This document shows, one piece after another, positions 1 through 11,700 of a stretch of 64,000 nt of DNA. The first letter of the stretch is position 1, and each line of letters starts with the position of its first letter. The notes under the pieces are model-generated. The model had not been told where the DNA came from, did not search any database, and saw only the letters and a list, made by a program, of their open reading frames with translations. A program made the position numbers and the translations under genes. The stretch is from Byssochlamys sp. IMV 00236 (Eukaryota > Ascomycota > Eurotiomycetes > Eurotiales > Thermoascaceae): positions 62,001-126,000 of the forward strand of contig MSJH02000823.1 in NCBI GenBank assembly GCA_001931875.2, in the 5' to 3' direction.

Positions 1-1658
1 TCCCGTGAGAGGGGCACTTTTTTGACGGATCATCAAGCCATGTTGACATGTCAAGAGTGCTCAACACGGCATCTAGCTGCTGAAGACGGCTTCCAAGATG
101 GCCAGGAGTTATGATACTGGATCTGCTCTCCTCCAGCTCGAGAAATAATGACAAGATCTCGCAGTGCCTAAGGCTTAGCTTGCTTCACTCCATACAGTGA
201 ATATATTGTACTGCCACTGCTCTTGAAGACTGCACAGCAGGCAAGCTGGCGCCAGACACAGGTCAGCCTCATGGTGGCTGCAGGGTTGGGCAGTGGAGTT
301 TTCAACGGTGACCCGTGAATAGCCACCGCCACGGTCCGGGCCGTGAAGTCTCTATATTGGAGAATCCGATGCTGGGAAGAATGCGCGACATGCTGCTGGA
401 TATTTTTCAGAGCTAACGCCGAAACTGACGATTCGGGACGGCCCCATTAATCGCCCTGCAGTAGTTGGCTAAATGGCCAGCATCTTGTGGTTCGCACTAA
501 AAAGAAGGCGAGCAGCAGGCAAGCACGGTAAATTGCACGCAGCTGTGACTCTGCGAGCCTCCTTTTCAGAAGGGAAGATATAGCTAGTAGAATCTGCACA
601 TGCAACAACTGGGTTTATTCATAAACGAAGCCAGTAGTGATCGAAGGCGAGTGTTAGTGGCTGATCCTGAGCACCTTAAGATCCAATATTGGGTTGTCCA
701 CGGTTATTCATGCATATGTCAGCTGTCAGTCTATTTCTTCATCGTATCTGTGCTTCTGCCGCCATTTGGCCGAAAGGGCTGACAGATGCGGAATTGAGTT
801 ATACTACAACTACCCGTGCTCCTTGCATTGTAACTGGTATGTACTTTCTCCTGCTTGTAGAGTACAAAAGTGGTGAGTTCTGCGCCGCAGTTTAGCCGGC
901 AGATTGACCGCTAACTGTACCGTGCACCGGGCGCTACATGCAGTACACAGGCGGGATCGGCGAAAGACGATGTTGGATCTTTTCTTCGTCGGGTAGATCC
1001 TCGGAAGGGTGTACCCTTAATCTCGGAAGATGAGGGGCACTGACCCCGGGAAGGTGATTCATTATAATAGATCTTATATTAAGCTAACTATTAACTGCAT
1101 GGTTGGATGGGAAGATGAATCTGCTACTTGTATACAAAGAGCCTCCTTGGCTTAGCGCAGTAGTGCAGAGAAACACTAAGGCATTGTTCTTGTAAGAATG
1201 CCGCAATGACTGGAGGCCATTAATGGCTACGCGGCATCCAGAAGCCCGTTCCAGGTGTATACAGCTGTATTGTGACAATACCCAAGCATCTGAGGACTAG
1301 ACCAGATTCATGATGGGTTAAATATGACTATTGTACAAGTAAATACGAGACATCGGGTGCAGTCGTCACATCATAAGCTCATAAGACGTCTGAACCAAAA
1401 TCCAACCGAAGACATGATCGTCGCCACGCTTAAACATCCCAAGTAAATGTAAACAGCATGAGCATGGACATCACGCCTAATTATGCAACAATCCTTTCTC
1501 TTGGGGTCATGACAGGTAAAAACAGAAGGACAGGGATGAAGGTCTAAGGGGGCAAATAATGATGTGAAAGGAGATAAGCTTGAAACTAGGAATAAAATGT
1601 AGACAACTATTCAAAGAACCTCGCAGTAGAAAACAATAGCAAGCCAACCGACGCATGA
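1..1658. other. Left-edge intergenic DNA, no gene seen
   Basis: Open frames here are all below about 70 codons, overlap one another in several frames and show no recognisable domain or consistent splice pattern. The right part (about 1560-1658) is the likely 3' flank of the forkhead gene, which reads leftwards. I see no tRNA-like box pair and no long repeat. Confidence 0.5.
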
Positions 1659-3200
1659 TTACAAACTCTGTATCAAGTTATTAGAAACTCCATAGATTTC
1701 GGTCAAGTCGGGGAATCCAGTATTGAATGCAATGTGGTCTGCTCCAGGCTCAGAATCTTGGTAGAAGAGAGGAGAGTCCAGAGGGACATCCGTGCAACCC
1801 ATGACACTTTCCATGCCATAAACTTCTGGGAATGAAGCTGCCAACGGGGTTATGGGGGTTACCGCATGTGCGAAATATTGACCAGAAGCAGCGTGGCCAC
1901 CTTGGTCTTGGAGACTGTTGGTTGCTCCACTCTGTGGATGGCGGTATAGTTCAATCTTTTGCTCTTCCTGCTTGGCACGTTTTCTCCTGGCAGATATCTT
2001 CGCAGCTCTCCCGCCTCTGGCCCCGGAGCGCTGGCGTTGCGGTGCAGGATGATCCGACTTCATTGACTTCTTGTGATTTCCCTGTTTTCTATATCGGGTA
2101 GTCGATTCCACGCGGCCGGATCTGATCGCCTCCTCTGTCAGTCTCCAGTAGTTAACGGACTTGTTTCCAGCTGCCGTCTCCTCTTTGATAGCTTCAAATC
2201 CCTGTAGATGTGATAGTGGGGAGCATCAGCGAATGTACTATCACATGCACTATCGTTCTGGGACACCTACCGCATTCATCGATAGATTATGACGGATGCT
2301 ATTCTGCCATCCCTTGCATTTCTGATCTTTCCCTTTGGATGTATTCTTTTCAAACCAACTGTAGATACCTTGAAGCGGTAACTTCTTTCCCGGAGCCGAA
2401 ATCAATGCTCTGTAAATAAGAGCCGAATATGGTTCATTGACGCTATCGTCATCCATATCAATAGAGCTAACGTCCACATCGTCACCATCCCGGGCGCCCT
2501 GTGAGGCCACTGTAAGGGGTCCGGCAACACTCTGTAACTCAACAGATAGATGAGAGGAGGTCGAAAGAGCAGGCGAGGTCGGAGCGACATGTTCCCGCTG
2601 CCGCTTGTTCGCCCCAGACGGAAAGACAAGGTGGCTATTTTCATCCCGAATGAAGTCGGTTGATGTTGGATAATATCCTTGATCGAGGAAGGTATCGAGG
2701 CGGTCGAAACTTTGAAGACATGGCTCGGGGCGAGTTAGGGAGTTCGTAAAGGACTGAGTTGAAGACGGGGAATTCATATAACCGTCTCCATTGTTTGAGA
2801 AGTCGCCGCATGCATCAGTCGCTAGAAAATTGGTCTCTCCTGGTGATTCAAGCACTGATCTCTGCACTGCGCCTGATTGCCAGAAGTCGACATCATCTAA
2901 TAGGGGCAGCGATATCTGCTCTGGTAGCTGTGAGGCCAAATCAGGTGTTGTCCAAGTATGCGATGTTGAATATAAATCAAAATCGCGTAATGCGCTTGTG
3001 GTCAGAGGTTGTCCCAAGTGCACTAAGGATGCGGACGTTGTCTGCAGGAATGGATATCCTCCAGTTTCTAGTACATCTTGGTACTGCAAACTGTAAGAGG
3101 CTGGATAGTCCATTTCGTCATCCCTCTCTATAACTTCTCCTTTGCGTAGTGAAAGATCTGGCTCTCTGATAATGAGTCCTGGATGTCTCTGCATAGCCAT
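1659..3200 (-). CDS. Forkhead (winged-helix) transcription factor
   Basis: Two exons, 3200-2271 and 2201-1659, joined in phase 0 across a 69 bp intron (GTAGGT...CTACAG) give 490 residues. Residues about 255-345 form a fork-head DNA-binding domain: it begins EPYSALIYRALISAPGKKLP, and the recognition helix region reads GWQNSIRHNLSMNAGF. The intron falls exactly after SMNA, so only the spliced form restores the helix and the wing that follows (VNYWRLTEEAIRSG). After the domain comes a basic stretch (RRKRAKQEEQK) that could act as a nuclear localisation signal. The long N-terminal part is acidic and Ser-rich, with no domain I recognise. Known of the family: sequence-specific nuclear regulators, in fungi often of cell cycle or development. 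No FHA domain is visible, so this is not the Fkh1/Fkh2 type. The start is the first ATG; a second lies two codons later. Confidence 0.88.
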
Positions 3201-4346
3201 ATTGTCAAGAGTTGATAGGGGACGTGATTATGGAGGAAAAAGTACGTTGAGGAGACTTTCTAAAAGGAGGAATTTGCGGGTCATAGATAATGCAAAGAAT
3301 AAGAAGATAGTTGTCACAAGGGCTCACGGAGCCTAATCCATCAATAGGGCTTGCAACGCGACATGCCAGCTCATAAGGCACATGGTTACTGCAAATAACC
3401 AGATATGTGCAGGTTAGTCTAAAGCAAACAAAAGGGAAAGTGGGTGATAAATAGGTGAGTGTCTTTCGATGTTGTGGTTCTTCATCAGCTTAGGGCGGAA
3501 AGCCCTGTGAAACAGCAATCCGCTGGACCTGGGTGAAGCCAATGGCGACTGATGCGGCCCAGGGTGCTAGATCCGGTGCTACAAGAGGCTGGCATCATTG
3601 TATCTGAGCGGTCAGTGAGTTACGAGAGAAACGATCTGGTAAGGAGGTTGCTGACACCTGACAGAGGGGTGTGCGGACAGCTGCAGGAGGTGACCGAACA
3701 ATGGTCTCTCTCCGCTCTCCCCGGGCGTCAACCCCAAGGGATGACAGGAGACCATCTGAAGCCTTCTGGAAGGCTCATATTCGCCCTTTACAGCCATCAG
3801 CTTGCCTAACTCGGTGTGAGGCTATGGCCTGGCACTAATCCAAATATCAAGAGCTAGCAAGAGCTAGGGGCCCCTCGCCACCGGGACGATCTGATACCTT
3901 CCCAGGAGTGACGTGCAGTATAGTCCCTGTGAGCCACATAAAATCTGAAGCTCAAGCTGGAGTGACCTGTCGCGGATCTCAACGGCCTTCCCGGGCTAGA
4001 CTGGCTTTAAACGGACGCGCGATTGTGAGAGTAATGCAGATCTCTTCCATCGATAGATACACTGTACTATGAATCGCAGCCTAGAAAACGGGAAAGGGTC
4101 CATTGGTTCATACGAATGGTTCCATTGCTGGTACCGATATCATAGCCGAGCAGCCCATAGACTATGTGATGCGCTGGAGGATGGTCTGCACCGGGTGACA
4201 TATCCCAGCCGCACAATAAGGTATCTGGAGAATCAACAAAAATATCCAAGCCAAAGATTTTCCAGTGAAACACCAATAGTGTGCCCGTAAAAACAAACAA
4301 TCTATGAGACATAATAACGAAGCGTTCCCATATAAAAGCCGAGTGC
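3201..4346. other. Forkhead 5' flank and cactin 3' flank
   Basis: No supported gene. Because both neighbours read leftwards, this 1.1 kb holds the promoter of the forkhead gene and the 3' flank of cactin. Short open frames around 3550-3810 exist on both strands and look like chance. A small repeat of the word AGAGCTAG occurs near 3849-3867. Confidence 0.5.
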
Positions 4347-6225
4347 TCATTTACGGTAGTAGATCTGTTGAGACAAATATTAGCTTGGTGAATGGCATCA
4401 AATAGACTAGGAAACTTGCCTTCTTGAACTGGAAATGCAGTTGCAGGATTCCCTGGACGAAGGCAACATTAGTTAATGCTCTCAACCAACATTCTTCTGG
4501 CGGTACATACCTTATCGAAACTGCTCTTAAAGCCACGTTCTCTCTTGGCGCTATAATCCCATTCTTTGTCCACGATTCGGAAGGCGATATCTTCGTACGG
4601 CGGCCCGGCAATGAAACGAATCAAACAAGTATCCTCTTCCCCTGCAGGGACAAAGGACTGCCCGCGCTTCCTGCCGTGTTCACGCTCTATGCGATAAGTT
4701 GGGGCCTTGGTCTTATCGATAAGGTCGGGGTAGAATATGTTGAACTTATATCCCTGGACGACCTTCGGAGGAGGATTGTCATGATCGTAGTGAGTCTGGT
4801 TGTACTTGTTCCATTCGTAGCCCATCTGCACGCGGTTGAAGTACCTGGGTTTCCGAGGACGGTATTTATTCGCCCACTTTGGAAGCGAGAGTGTGCTGAC
4901 GGCCTCCTCCCCTGTGAAGATTTCTTCATTCTCGCTGACCCCTCGAGCCACTTCCCTTTCATAAAGAGCTTTGGTTGCCTGGGAGAAGTCGTCGTTCGGG
5001 ATCGCAGAGAAACGAGTAGATACAGCAGCAACTGGTGCTTGCTTTGCTTGAGTCACTACTTGGTTAGAACTCTTCTCTGACAGTCTTTGGCGGAGCGGAA
5101 CGAATCCCATCTTCAATATCCGCTCGCGATCACGGGCCTGTCAAAATCAGTAAATAACCATCTATATCGGAAACTAGCAAGGACTGGAACTCACCACTTG
5201 ATCAAGGAAAGCATCCTCGTCCAAAATTCCGAGAGCCTTGTCCTCGGGTAGCAGTTGCAACAATGGCTCAGGGTCAAGATCCATGTTCTCCTCATCCACG
5301 TTGGTCACTGCAGCAGCATCGGTCCTAATGACAGGAGCCAGTGGGGCCAACTTTGTGCGGACAGACTCAGCTTCCTCTCTTTGCTGCTGACGCAGTGCAC
5401 GAACACGACCTGATATGACTGCCTGGTAGACCTTCTTTATTTTTGCTCTCGCCTTCCACACCGTCAAGCTACGCAGAAGTTCCTCCCAATAATCGGTATC
5501 GATTGGTTCATTTGAGTCGAGCTTCCGTCGCACCTGGGTTTCCAGAACTTCCAATTGCTCATATGTCTTTGGGCTAAGAAGCTTGTTGATATCGGCAGCG
5601 ACAGAGTTAAGAGCGCGGCCTTCAGGAGCGGAGGTTTTCTGGCGATCTCGACAAACGATCTTCATTGTCTGCAAATACGTCAGTTTATCAATCCATGGTG
5701 CTTTAACCCGAGATGGGCTTGATTTACCTTCCAGAAATCCCTATTCTTCGGGTTTGTCTCCAGGTTCAAAAAGGTATCGATATCTTTCTCCAGATCTCCA
5801 AGTTGAGTCTGCGACAGACCCTCAAACACACCATCGGGGTGAACCAAATCAAGCTCTGAATCCGCAATCTCGTCATCCAAAGGATCTCTCGTCGGATCTA
5901 TAACGCGCAACGTGACAGTGAGCCAGTCGATGGGTTTTGCGCGTCCCTCTTTCACTCGAATCTCTGCCTTCTTCTTCGCCTGCTTGAGGACGAAAGTATC
6001 CTCCTGCGCAACCCATTCTCGCATCCGCTCATCTTCCTGGAGTTGATTCAATCGAGACTGTTCTCTCATGTTGGTCCCCCGGCCTCCTCCTCGGTTCCCA
6101 TAGCTGCGCGACTGGTGATCTCTTTCATCGTTTCTGCGGGGAAGCTTCTGCGGATGGCGCCACGGCGGCGGCGACCGAGACCGGCTGCGCTTTGAGCCGG
6201 TTCTATCTGGGATGTGCGTCGACAT
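4347..6225 (-). CDS. Cactin-family spliceosome-associated protein
   Basis: Five exons: 6225-5728, 5668-5195, 5137-4511, 4452-4420 and 4364-4347, in frame throughout, 549 residues. The N-terminus is Arg/Ser-rich (SKRSRSRSPPPWR). Next comes the cactin mid region with DPLDDEIADSEL. The C-terminal third is the classic cactin C-terminal domain (YRPRKPRYFNRVQMGYEWNK, then NPPPKVVQGYKFNIFYPDL). Cactin proteins (Cay1 in fission yeast) act in the nucleus with the spliceosome. The first three introns are ordinary 57-59 bp GT-AG introns. The fourth (4365-4419) starts GCAAGT after AAG and ends CAACAG with a CTAAT branch site, so it is a GC-AG intron. Using it makes the protein end FQFKKIYYRK, which matches the aromatic/basic cactin terminus. 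Reading through would instead add about 24 unrelated residues. The gene is divergent from XLF, with 328 bp between the start codons. Confidence 0.92.
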
Positions 6226-6553
6226 CGCGTGTTTTCGTCCTTCCTACCGCACCGTAAAGGAGTTATTCAGGTAGAAACGGTGGAAGTACCTCGCATAGAC
6301 GAATAAGAAAACGACGGGTGAGCCTAGAACCATGACAGCATAAGTAACGTTACTTAGGAGCGGGCGGCAAAGTTTCCTGTGTTGGTCCGTGCAGTGATCA
6401 TCCAAACAGAGGCAAGACTAATTAAGTAAGTGGACGTCGTATTATCACTACTTCGAATCTGCTATTAGGCAGTTACAAACACCATCTGGTATTAAGGAGG
6501 GGCTTTCTCCTCGTCATGATAGACATTTACTTCTATTCACTTCCATCGTAGCA
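6226..6553. promoter_or_regulatory. Bidirectional promoter, cactin / XLF
   Basis: This 328 bp gap separates two divergent start codons, so it must hold both promoters and 5' leaders. It contains a perfect 16 bp palindrome at 6341-6356, listed separately. No other site is clear. Confidence 0.6.
6341..6356. promoter_or_regulatory. 16 bp perfect palindrome TAAGTAACGTTACTTA
   Basis: The sequence equals its own reverse complement over 16 bases. It lies 115 bp upstream of the cactin start and 197 bp upstream of the XLF start. A dyad of this kind in a short divergent promoter would suit a homodimeric factor, but I cannot name one; the function is inference. Confidence 0.4.
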
Positions 6554-8343
6554 ATGCCTCAGAACTGGCAGAAGCTACCACTGCCCGCAAAAGATGGCTT
6601 GCCTCCACTTCTCTTCAAATATATTTCTAGCTCTCAAGGCTATGAGATATTTCTAACGGACCTAACCTATATCTGGACGGAACGTCTCAACCGTAAACAG
6701 GTTATACAAAGAGCTGAAGAGGAGGAGACTAGTGTCGACCCCAGCGAAGATGCTGAGCAATTCAAGGTTCTCTTGCAAAAAGTAGAAGATGCCTTATGTG
6801 GCGCTGAAGGGAGCAGCCTCACCCTGAAAACGGGGGCAAAGAGCAATTCATTAGAGTTGATCACGGAAACGAAACTGCCAGCGCCTTTACACGCGCTACA
6901 ATGGACCTTATACATGACCCGCGGCCCGCAGAGGAGTCTGACAAGAGAGCTTCTCTTACCACTGCTGAGGGAGGAGGCCAACCGCGAAAGACAGCAGAGA
7001 TCCTTGCTCGACCACCTGAAAGAAAAAGACTGGGTCATAGGGAAAATATTCGATAAGATCGAATCGTCCGGGCTTGATTTGAGCACGGTGTTTCCTGGGA
7101 CAGCGGGTCTTCGTGCTGGAAAGAGAGGTACTACGCGAGCACAAGCAGAAAAGCTCATCAGAGGAGTTGCACCGTTTGATGAACACGGTTGGAAAAATGA
7201 AATCAGCAAGGGAAATGTTGACGCGGAACTCGCTCCGAGGTTGGTTAAAGAGCTTTCGGACACTACAGGCTCTTTAGACTTCAGGAGTCTTGACCTGGCC
7301 CTAGATACGTGGTGGGAGGATGTCAATGTTGGAAGCCGGGCTCCAGAATCGCGAGGAGAGAAAAAGAAAACATCTAAGGCCGAAACCGCGCCTTTAAAGA
7401 AGGGAAAAGAGACAAAACATGACGAGAATAGCGATGATGAGTTTCAGGTATAATATTTATCCCTTTTCTCCGTTACATCAGACCTCGAGGCTCACCAAAC
7501 TGAAATGATATCTAGCGCCAAGCGACTCCTCCACATCTAAAACGTGCAAAGGAAGACCCGCAAGAGCGTCCCATATCCCGCAGTAATGCACCAAGCAAGT
7601 CACCTACTGTGTCTCCATCCCCAAGTCCTGAGAAGACCGTACCAAAGCCGAAGCATAAAGGACTGGGGGTCATTGGGGGCCCAAAGCCAGCAAAGAGAGA
7701 GCCTCCTCCACGCCCTCCATCTTCGACTGCATCTGAGGTCTCAGAGCCCGTTCACCGTTCCCCTGCCCCAGAACCCGATCTCGATCAGGAGACCGCATCA
7801 GAGGACGAAGAAGATGCTGAACCACAACCAAGCCTCAAACCGCAAAGAGCAGAGGAAGCACAAGCTCCCAAACCCCGTCCTCGCGGACTGGGCGTGATAG
7901 GCGGAAAGAAAGCAGCAAAAGCGCCCACCCCACCTTCTCCTTCACCAGAGAGATCCCAGAAAAGAGCTCCATCAGCAACAACAGATGTAGGCTCAGCAAG
8001 CCCTTCATCCCAGAAACTCAAACCTCGCGGCAAACTGGGGATGATCGGTGGCGGTGCCCGTACCAAGACAATCCCTTCTCGGCCTGCGCATGATGTTCCT
8101 GCGTCTTCTGCTGAGTCGACAGCATCTGAGGCAGAAGATGACCTAAATAGAGCATCTGCCGCTCCCAAGGCTGGGGCTCTGTCTCGGTCTTCTTCCCCAG
8201 CAGCCCCGCCTGCCGTAAAGCAGGAAAAGGAGTCGCAGCGCGAGCTGACGGCGCAGGAGAAGGCAGATAAGAAGCGCGAGCAGTTGAAGAGGGAGTTAGA
8301 GGCGAAGAGCAAAGCTCCCATGAAGAAGAAAAGGAAATTTTGA
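6554..8343 (+). CDS. nej1: Non-homologous end-joining factor XLF/Nej1
   Basis: Exons 6554-7447 and 7516-8343 join in phase 0 over a 68 bp intron, 573 residues. The N-terminus (MPQNWQKLPLPAKDGLPPLL) and a globular head of about 110 residues, followed by a helical region (EEANRERQQRSLLDHLKEKDWVIGKIFDKIESSG), match fungal XLF. Known of the family: it works with Lig4-Lif1/XRCC4 and Ku to join double-strand breaks in the nucleus. The second half is a low-complexity tail rich in Pro, Ser, Lys and Glu. The tail carries three copies of an LG[V/M]IGG motif, near residues 346-353, 421-428 and 470-477. The protein ends KAPMKKKRKF, a basic patch plus terminal Phe like the XLF-type Ku-binding motif. It is longer than human XLF (299 residues) because of this tail. 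The 3' end converges with RTC1. Confidence 0.9.
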
Positions 8344-8754
8344 TAGCTCCTTTGAGTTTTTTATTACTGTTCTGGAATGTCTCGGATCTTCTCTGTGCAT
8401 GCATTGCAACTCGTATATTTCCCTTTCTTTCTTTTGTTTGTTTTTGGCTATCCAGAATCAACAGCCATAAACTCTTCGATACCACAAATCTATTCATACA
8501 TCTATCTACTAGAAGAATTAGAGGATATGCATGCCGGCACCTCCGAAGACGGCGCCGAAGGTTGGGGAATCAGGTCGTATCAATCGACTCAAGAGAACAG
8601 CAGGTAATTCAAACTCAACCCCAAGGCACCAACCACAGCCGCCAATCCAGTCGCGATGCAAGAATGTTTCAAAAGACAAGCCGAGAAAAAAGGGGTATAA
8701 TAATAACACAGGGAGAGAAATAGAATAGTCACACGCTGGCTCTCCTTGAGCCCG
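8344..8754. other. Convergent 3' flanks of XLF and RTC1
   Basis: This 411 bp lies between two convergent stop codons and should hold both 3' untranslated regions. The open frames here are short, on both strands, and no domain is visible. Confidence 0.5.
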
Positions 8755-11700
8755 TTATTGTGACTCCGACACCGGAGCCAGTAGATCAGAAGATCCCTCT
8801 CTATCTTTACTGCCAAAGGCGCTGCTTCCGCTGCCTACTGTGCCACTTCGACGTTTGCCCTGCTCACGTGGTGTGACCAGCCTGACTTTCTTCGGAGACA
8901 TCACGCCCGTTGAAGTTGAGCCAGTTAGGGCGCTTGCTCCGCTGGTTGAAGTGGTGGCACCTAGCATGCTGCGGACATTTTGCACCGCTTTACTTTCACT
9001 CGTGGTCCAAGAGTCATGTCTGGCGAAACTGACATTGCCCTTTCTCCCGGAAGAGTGACGCTTAGACTCCTCGAGCTGGGCGCGGTTTTCCTCACGACGT
9101 GGACCAGGTCCACAGTCATGTAGGCAGCCAGGAGTGGCGCAGCCACCTTCGCTGATAGAGACATCCTTTAACCAGGTCGTCATGCAGGCCAAATGTCCGC
9201 CATGGCCACACCCTTGACACCAGGTCCATAAGGAAGAGCCAAAGGGCCGCGGAGGAGTGTATGAATCGGAAACGGCTTGGTCAAGTTGTTCGAACTCAGA
9301 GGCAGGTATGGCTTCCGTGACGGAAGCAAAGGAACTAGCGGTTCGTCCATCATCATCGTCAACACCTGTAGCTGGATTCTGCGGCTCGGGAGGCGGTACC
9401 GTCCACTCTGGCGGTGGATCAAGACTCATGCAAATCGAACAAGGCTCCTGGGGAGTCTGACAGCGATAGCAGCGACGGTTATCCCGCTTTGGATTCTCGT
9501 ATGGCCTCTTGCAGGTGTAACAGTACACGTTGATAAAAGTATCGGACTGAGAGTAGTCATAGACAGCCGGATACGTTGGCACGCACATGAGTCGAAGCTC
9601 AGCGGCTTCCACATACATGGACTGCCGCAGAAGATGCTCGTTGTAGGTCTTTAAGATCAGTTCACGTTCCTCGTAGGGAAGAATCTCCTCGCAGGCATAG
9701 AAGAGGACATGCATTTTATGGAGTAGATGGGCTGCGGATTGGACGTCAACTGGAGTGCTGCTGTGGTAGTATCGGATCGTTTCTCTGAGTATTGATTGAG
9801 CACTCCAAGGTTTGGTCCCTGTCAATTCTGGGGACATGGGGATGGACGTCAGATCGAGGTCATGTGTTCTTCGTAAAGCTGAGGGCAATGCAGTTGTTCT
9901 CGCTGCGGTTGTGGTATCCGTGCTGTGGATTGATGTTTCTAGCTCGAAGCCGCTCACGCCATTCGACTCTACTCGCAGCGGGGGTGGGCTTGATGGTCGC
10001 TCGAGGTGGACACGATCGGTATCAGAAACTGACTCATCGAACGACATGTTCGGGGCAAGTTCATCTTTGTCTTGTTCGGAACGATAGTCCACTTCCGAGC
10101 CACTCTGTGCTTCATTTATTGGTTCCCGAGCACTTTGATCCTCGGTGTCTTCGGTATCCCACCCTCCACTTTCCGTCTGCCGTGGTCTCAGCTGTGGAGA
10201 GAACGACGCTCCTCCCATTGACTTTGCACGATGCGAACTATCAGTCGAAGCTGAGAACATGGGGAAGCTATCCGCAGAGCCTTGACCTGGTTGAGTTGCT
10301 TTGCTGAAGTCACCTGCAGGGGGTTCATACGTGAGAAGCTTCTTGGGTGCGATTTTGTAATCGCGGATTGCTGCTCTTTTGTCTTCAATCTTCTGGTCAT
10401 AGTCTTCCTCAGATGCCCCTTTGCCATACTCTCCGGAACCTTGTAGATGCCAATCAGCCCGACCTGCGATGGCACGAGGAGCTGATCTTTGATCGCTGCC
10501 CATATCATGAAGAGACGCGTCACGCAATTGACTGGCTGGTGCACTGCTGGCAGACATCTGTACATCTTCACTGGACTTTGATGGTTGGGGCTCAAACTGC
10601 GTCCCTGACTGGGCATCAAGATCGGAGATTGCAAGTTCGTTAGAAGTCATAGTAGCGTAATTTGAACTTATAACGGATGGTGGAAGTGGCTGGAAATCCA
10701 CAAGCCCATCCTCCAATGGAACAAGATGTGGACTTGAACCGGTTTGGTTACCAGGTGGTGAGTCTGGCAGTGGTTGTGCAAGAGGGGTGGTCATGTTGGA
10801 CGTGCTCTCGGCGTCTGGGATAACTCCCATGTGGCCTCCCGTCTCCAATACGCCTTTGAATAACCGACTCTTCAACTTATCAGATCGCCCTTCCTCAGGC
10901 TTACGGGTCTTGTCAGTGATTGTCACATCTGCTGACTGTCGTTTGCGGGCATTTTTGTTCCCTTGCTCCCGTATCCTTTGTTGTCTCTGTGCTCTCAGCT
11001 GGAGCTCCTGGACGACAGCATATTTCACAATCCGCCATGTCTGAGCGAGCTTTAGCAGAGAAACATTTTCTGCTTGTTCTGCATTGTGATCAAATGCCTT
11101 CAACAAAGCCTCCAGGGCATTTTCATGCATCCGGCTATCATCAGGATCTTCTATCAGGGGAGAGTAGTGTTCGGCCAGGCACCGAAAGAGTTCCGGGTTG
11201 ACCGTGACACCAGGCACACGACCAACTACCCCAATTTGACAAGGCCCCACGGCCTTGCTCCTTGATAAAGACTTCTCCAGAGACAGAAGCTCGGGGGTAT
11301 CATCTGCTGTTGGTGGAGTATGGCTTACCGACTTCGATCCTCTTTTACCAGCAGCTCCACCGTGTCTCTTACGTATAGGAGCTGTGACTACAGCTTCATC
11401 AAGGCTGTCATCTGTCAGACTTTGGCTCGTAAGCTTCTCACCGCTACTGCTGTGCTCTTCTCGAATATCCAGGAACTCCGCCGTGTCGACACCTAGTGGG
11501 CGCCGTCGCGGACGCTTTTGAGCGAACGTGAGCACCTCCCCATTAGGACTCCAGCCTACGGAGCACATTGGACGCTGACTGACTACCTGTGGTGCATATC
11601 TAATATCAGTTTGGGTGAAAACACCGGCCTCTCCCACGGTCCATAGCAAGTCCTTTGAGCGCCACAGAAGATCGGCCGCTGAAGTGCCATATCTATCAAA

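Noticed and set aside
4424..5080. 218-codon + frame over cactin
   Set aside because: Antisense shadow of the conserved cactin C-terminal domain.
7785..8321. 178-codon minus frame over the XLF tail
   Set aside because: Composition mirrors the low-complexity XLF tail; no independent evidence.
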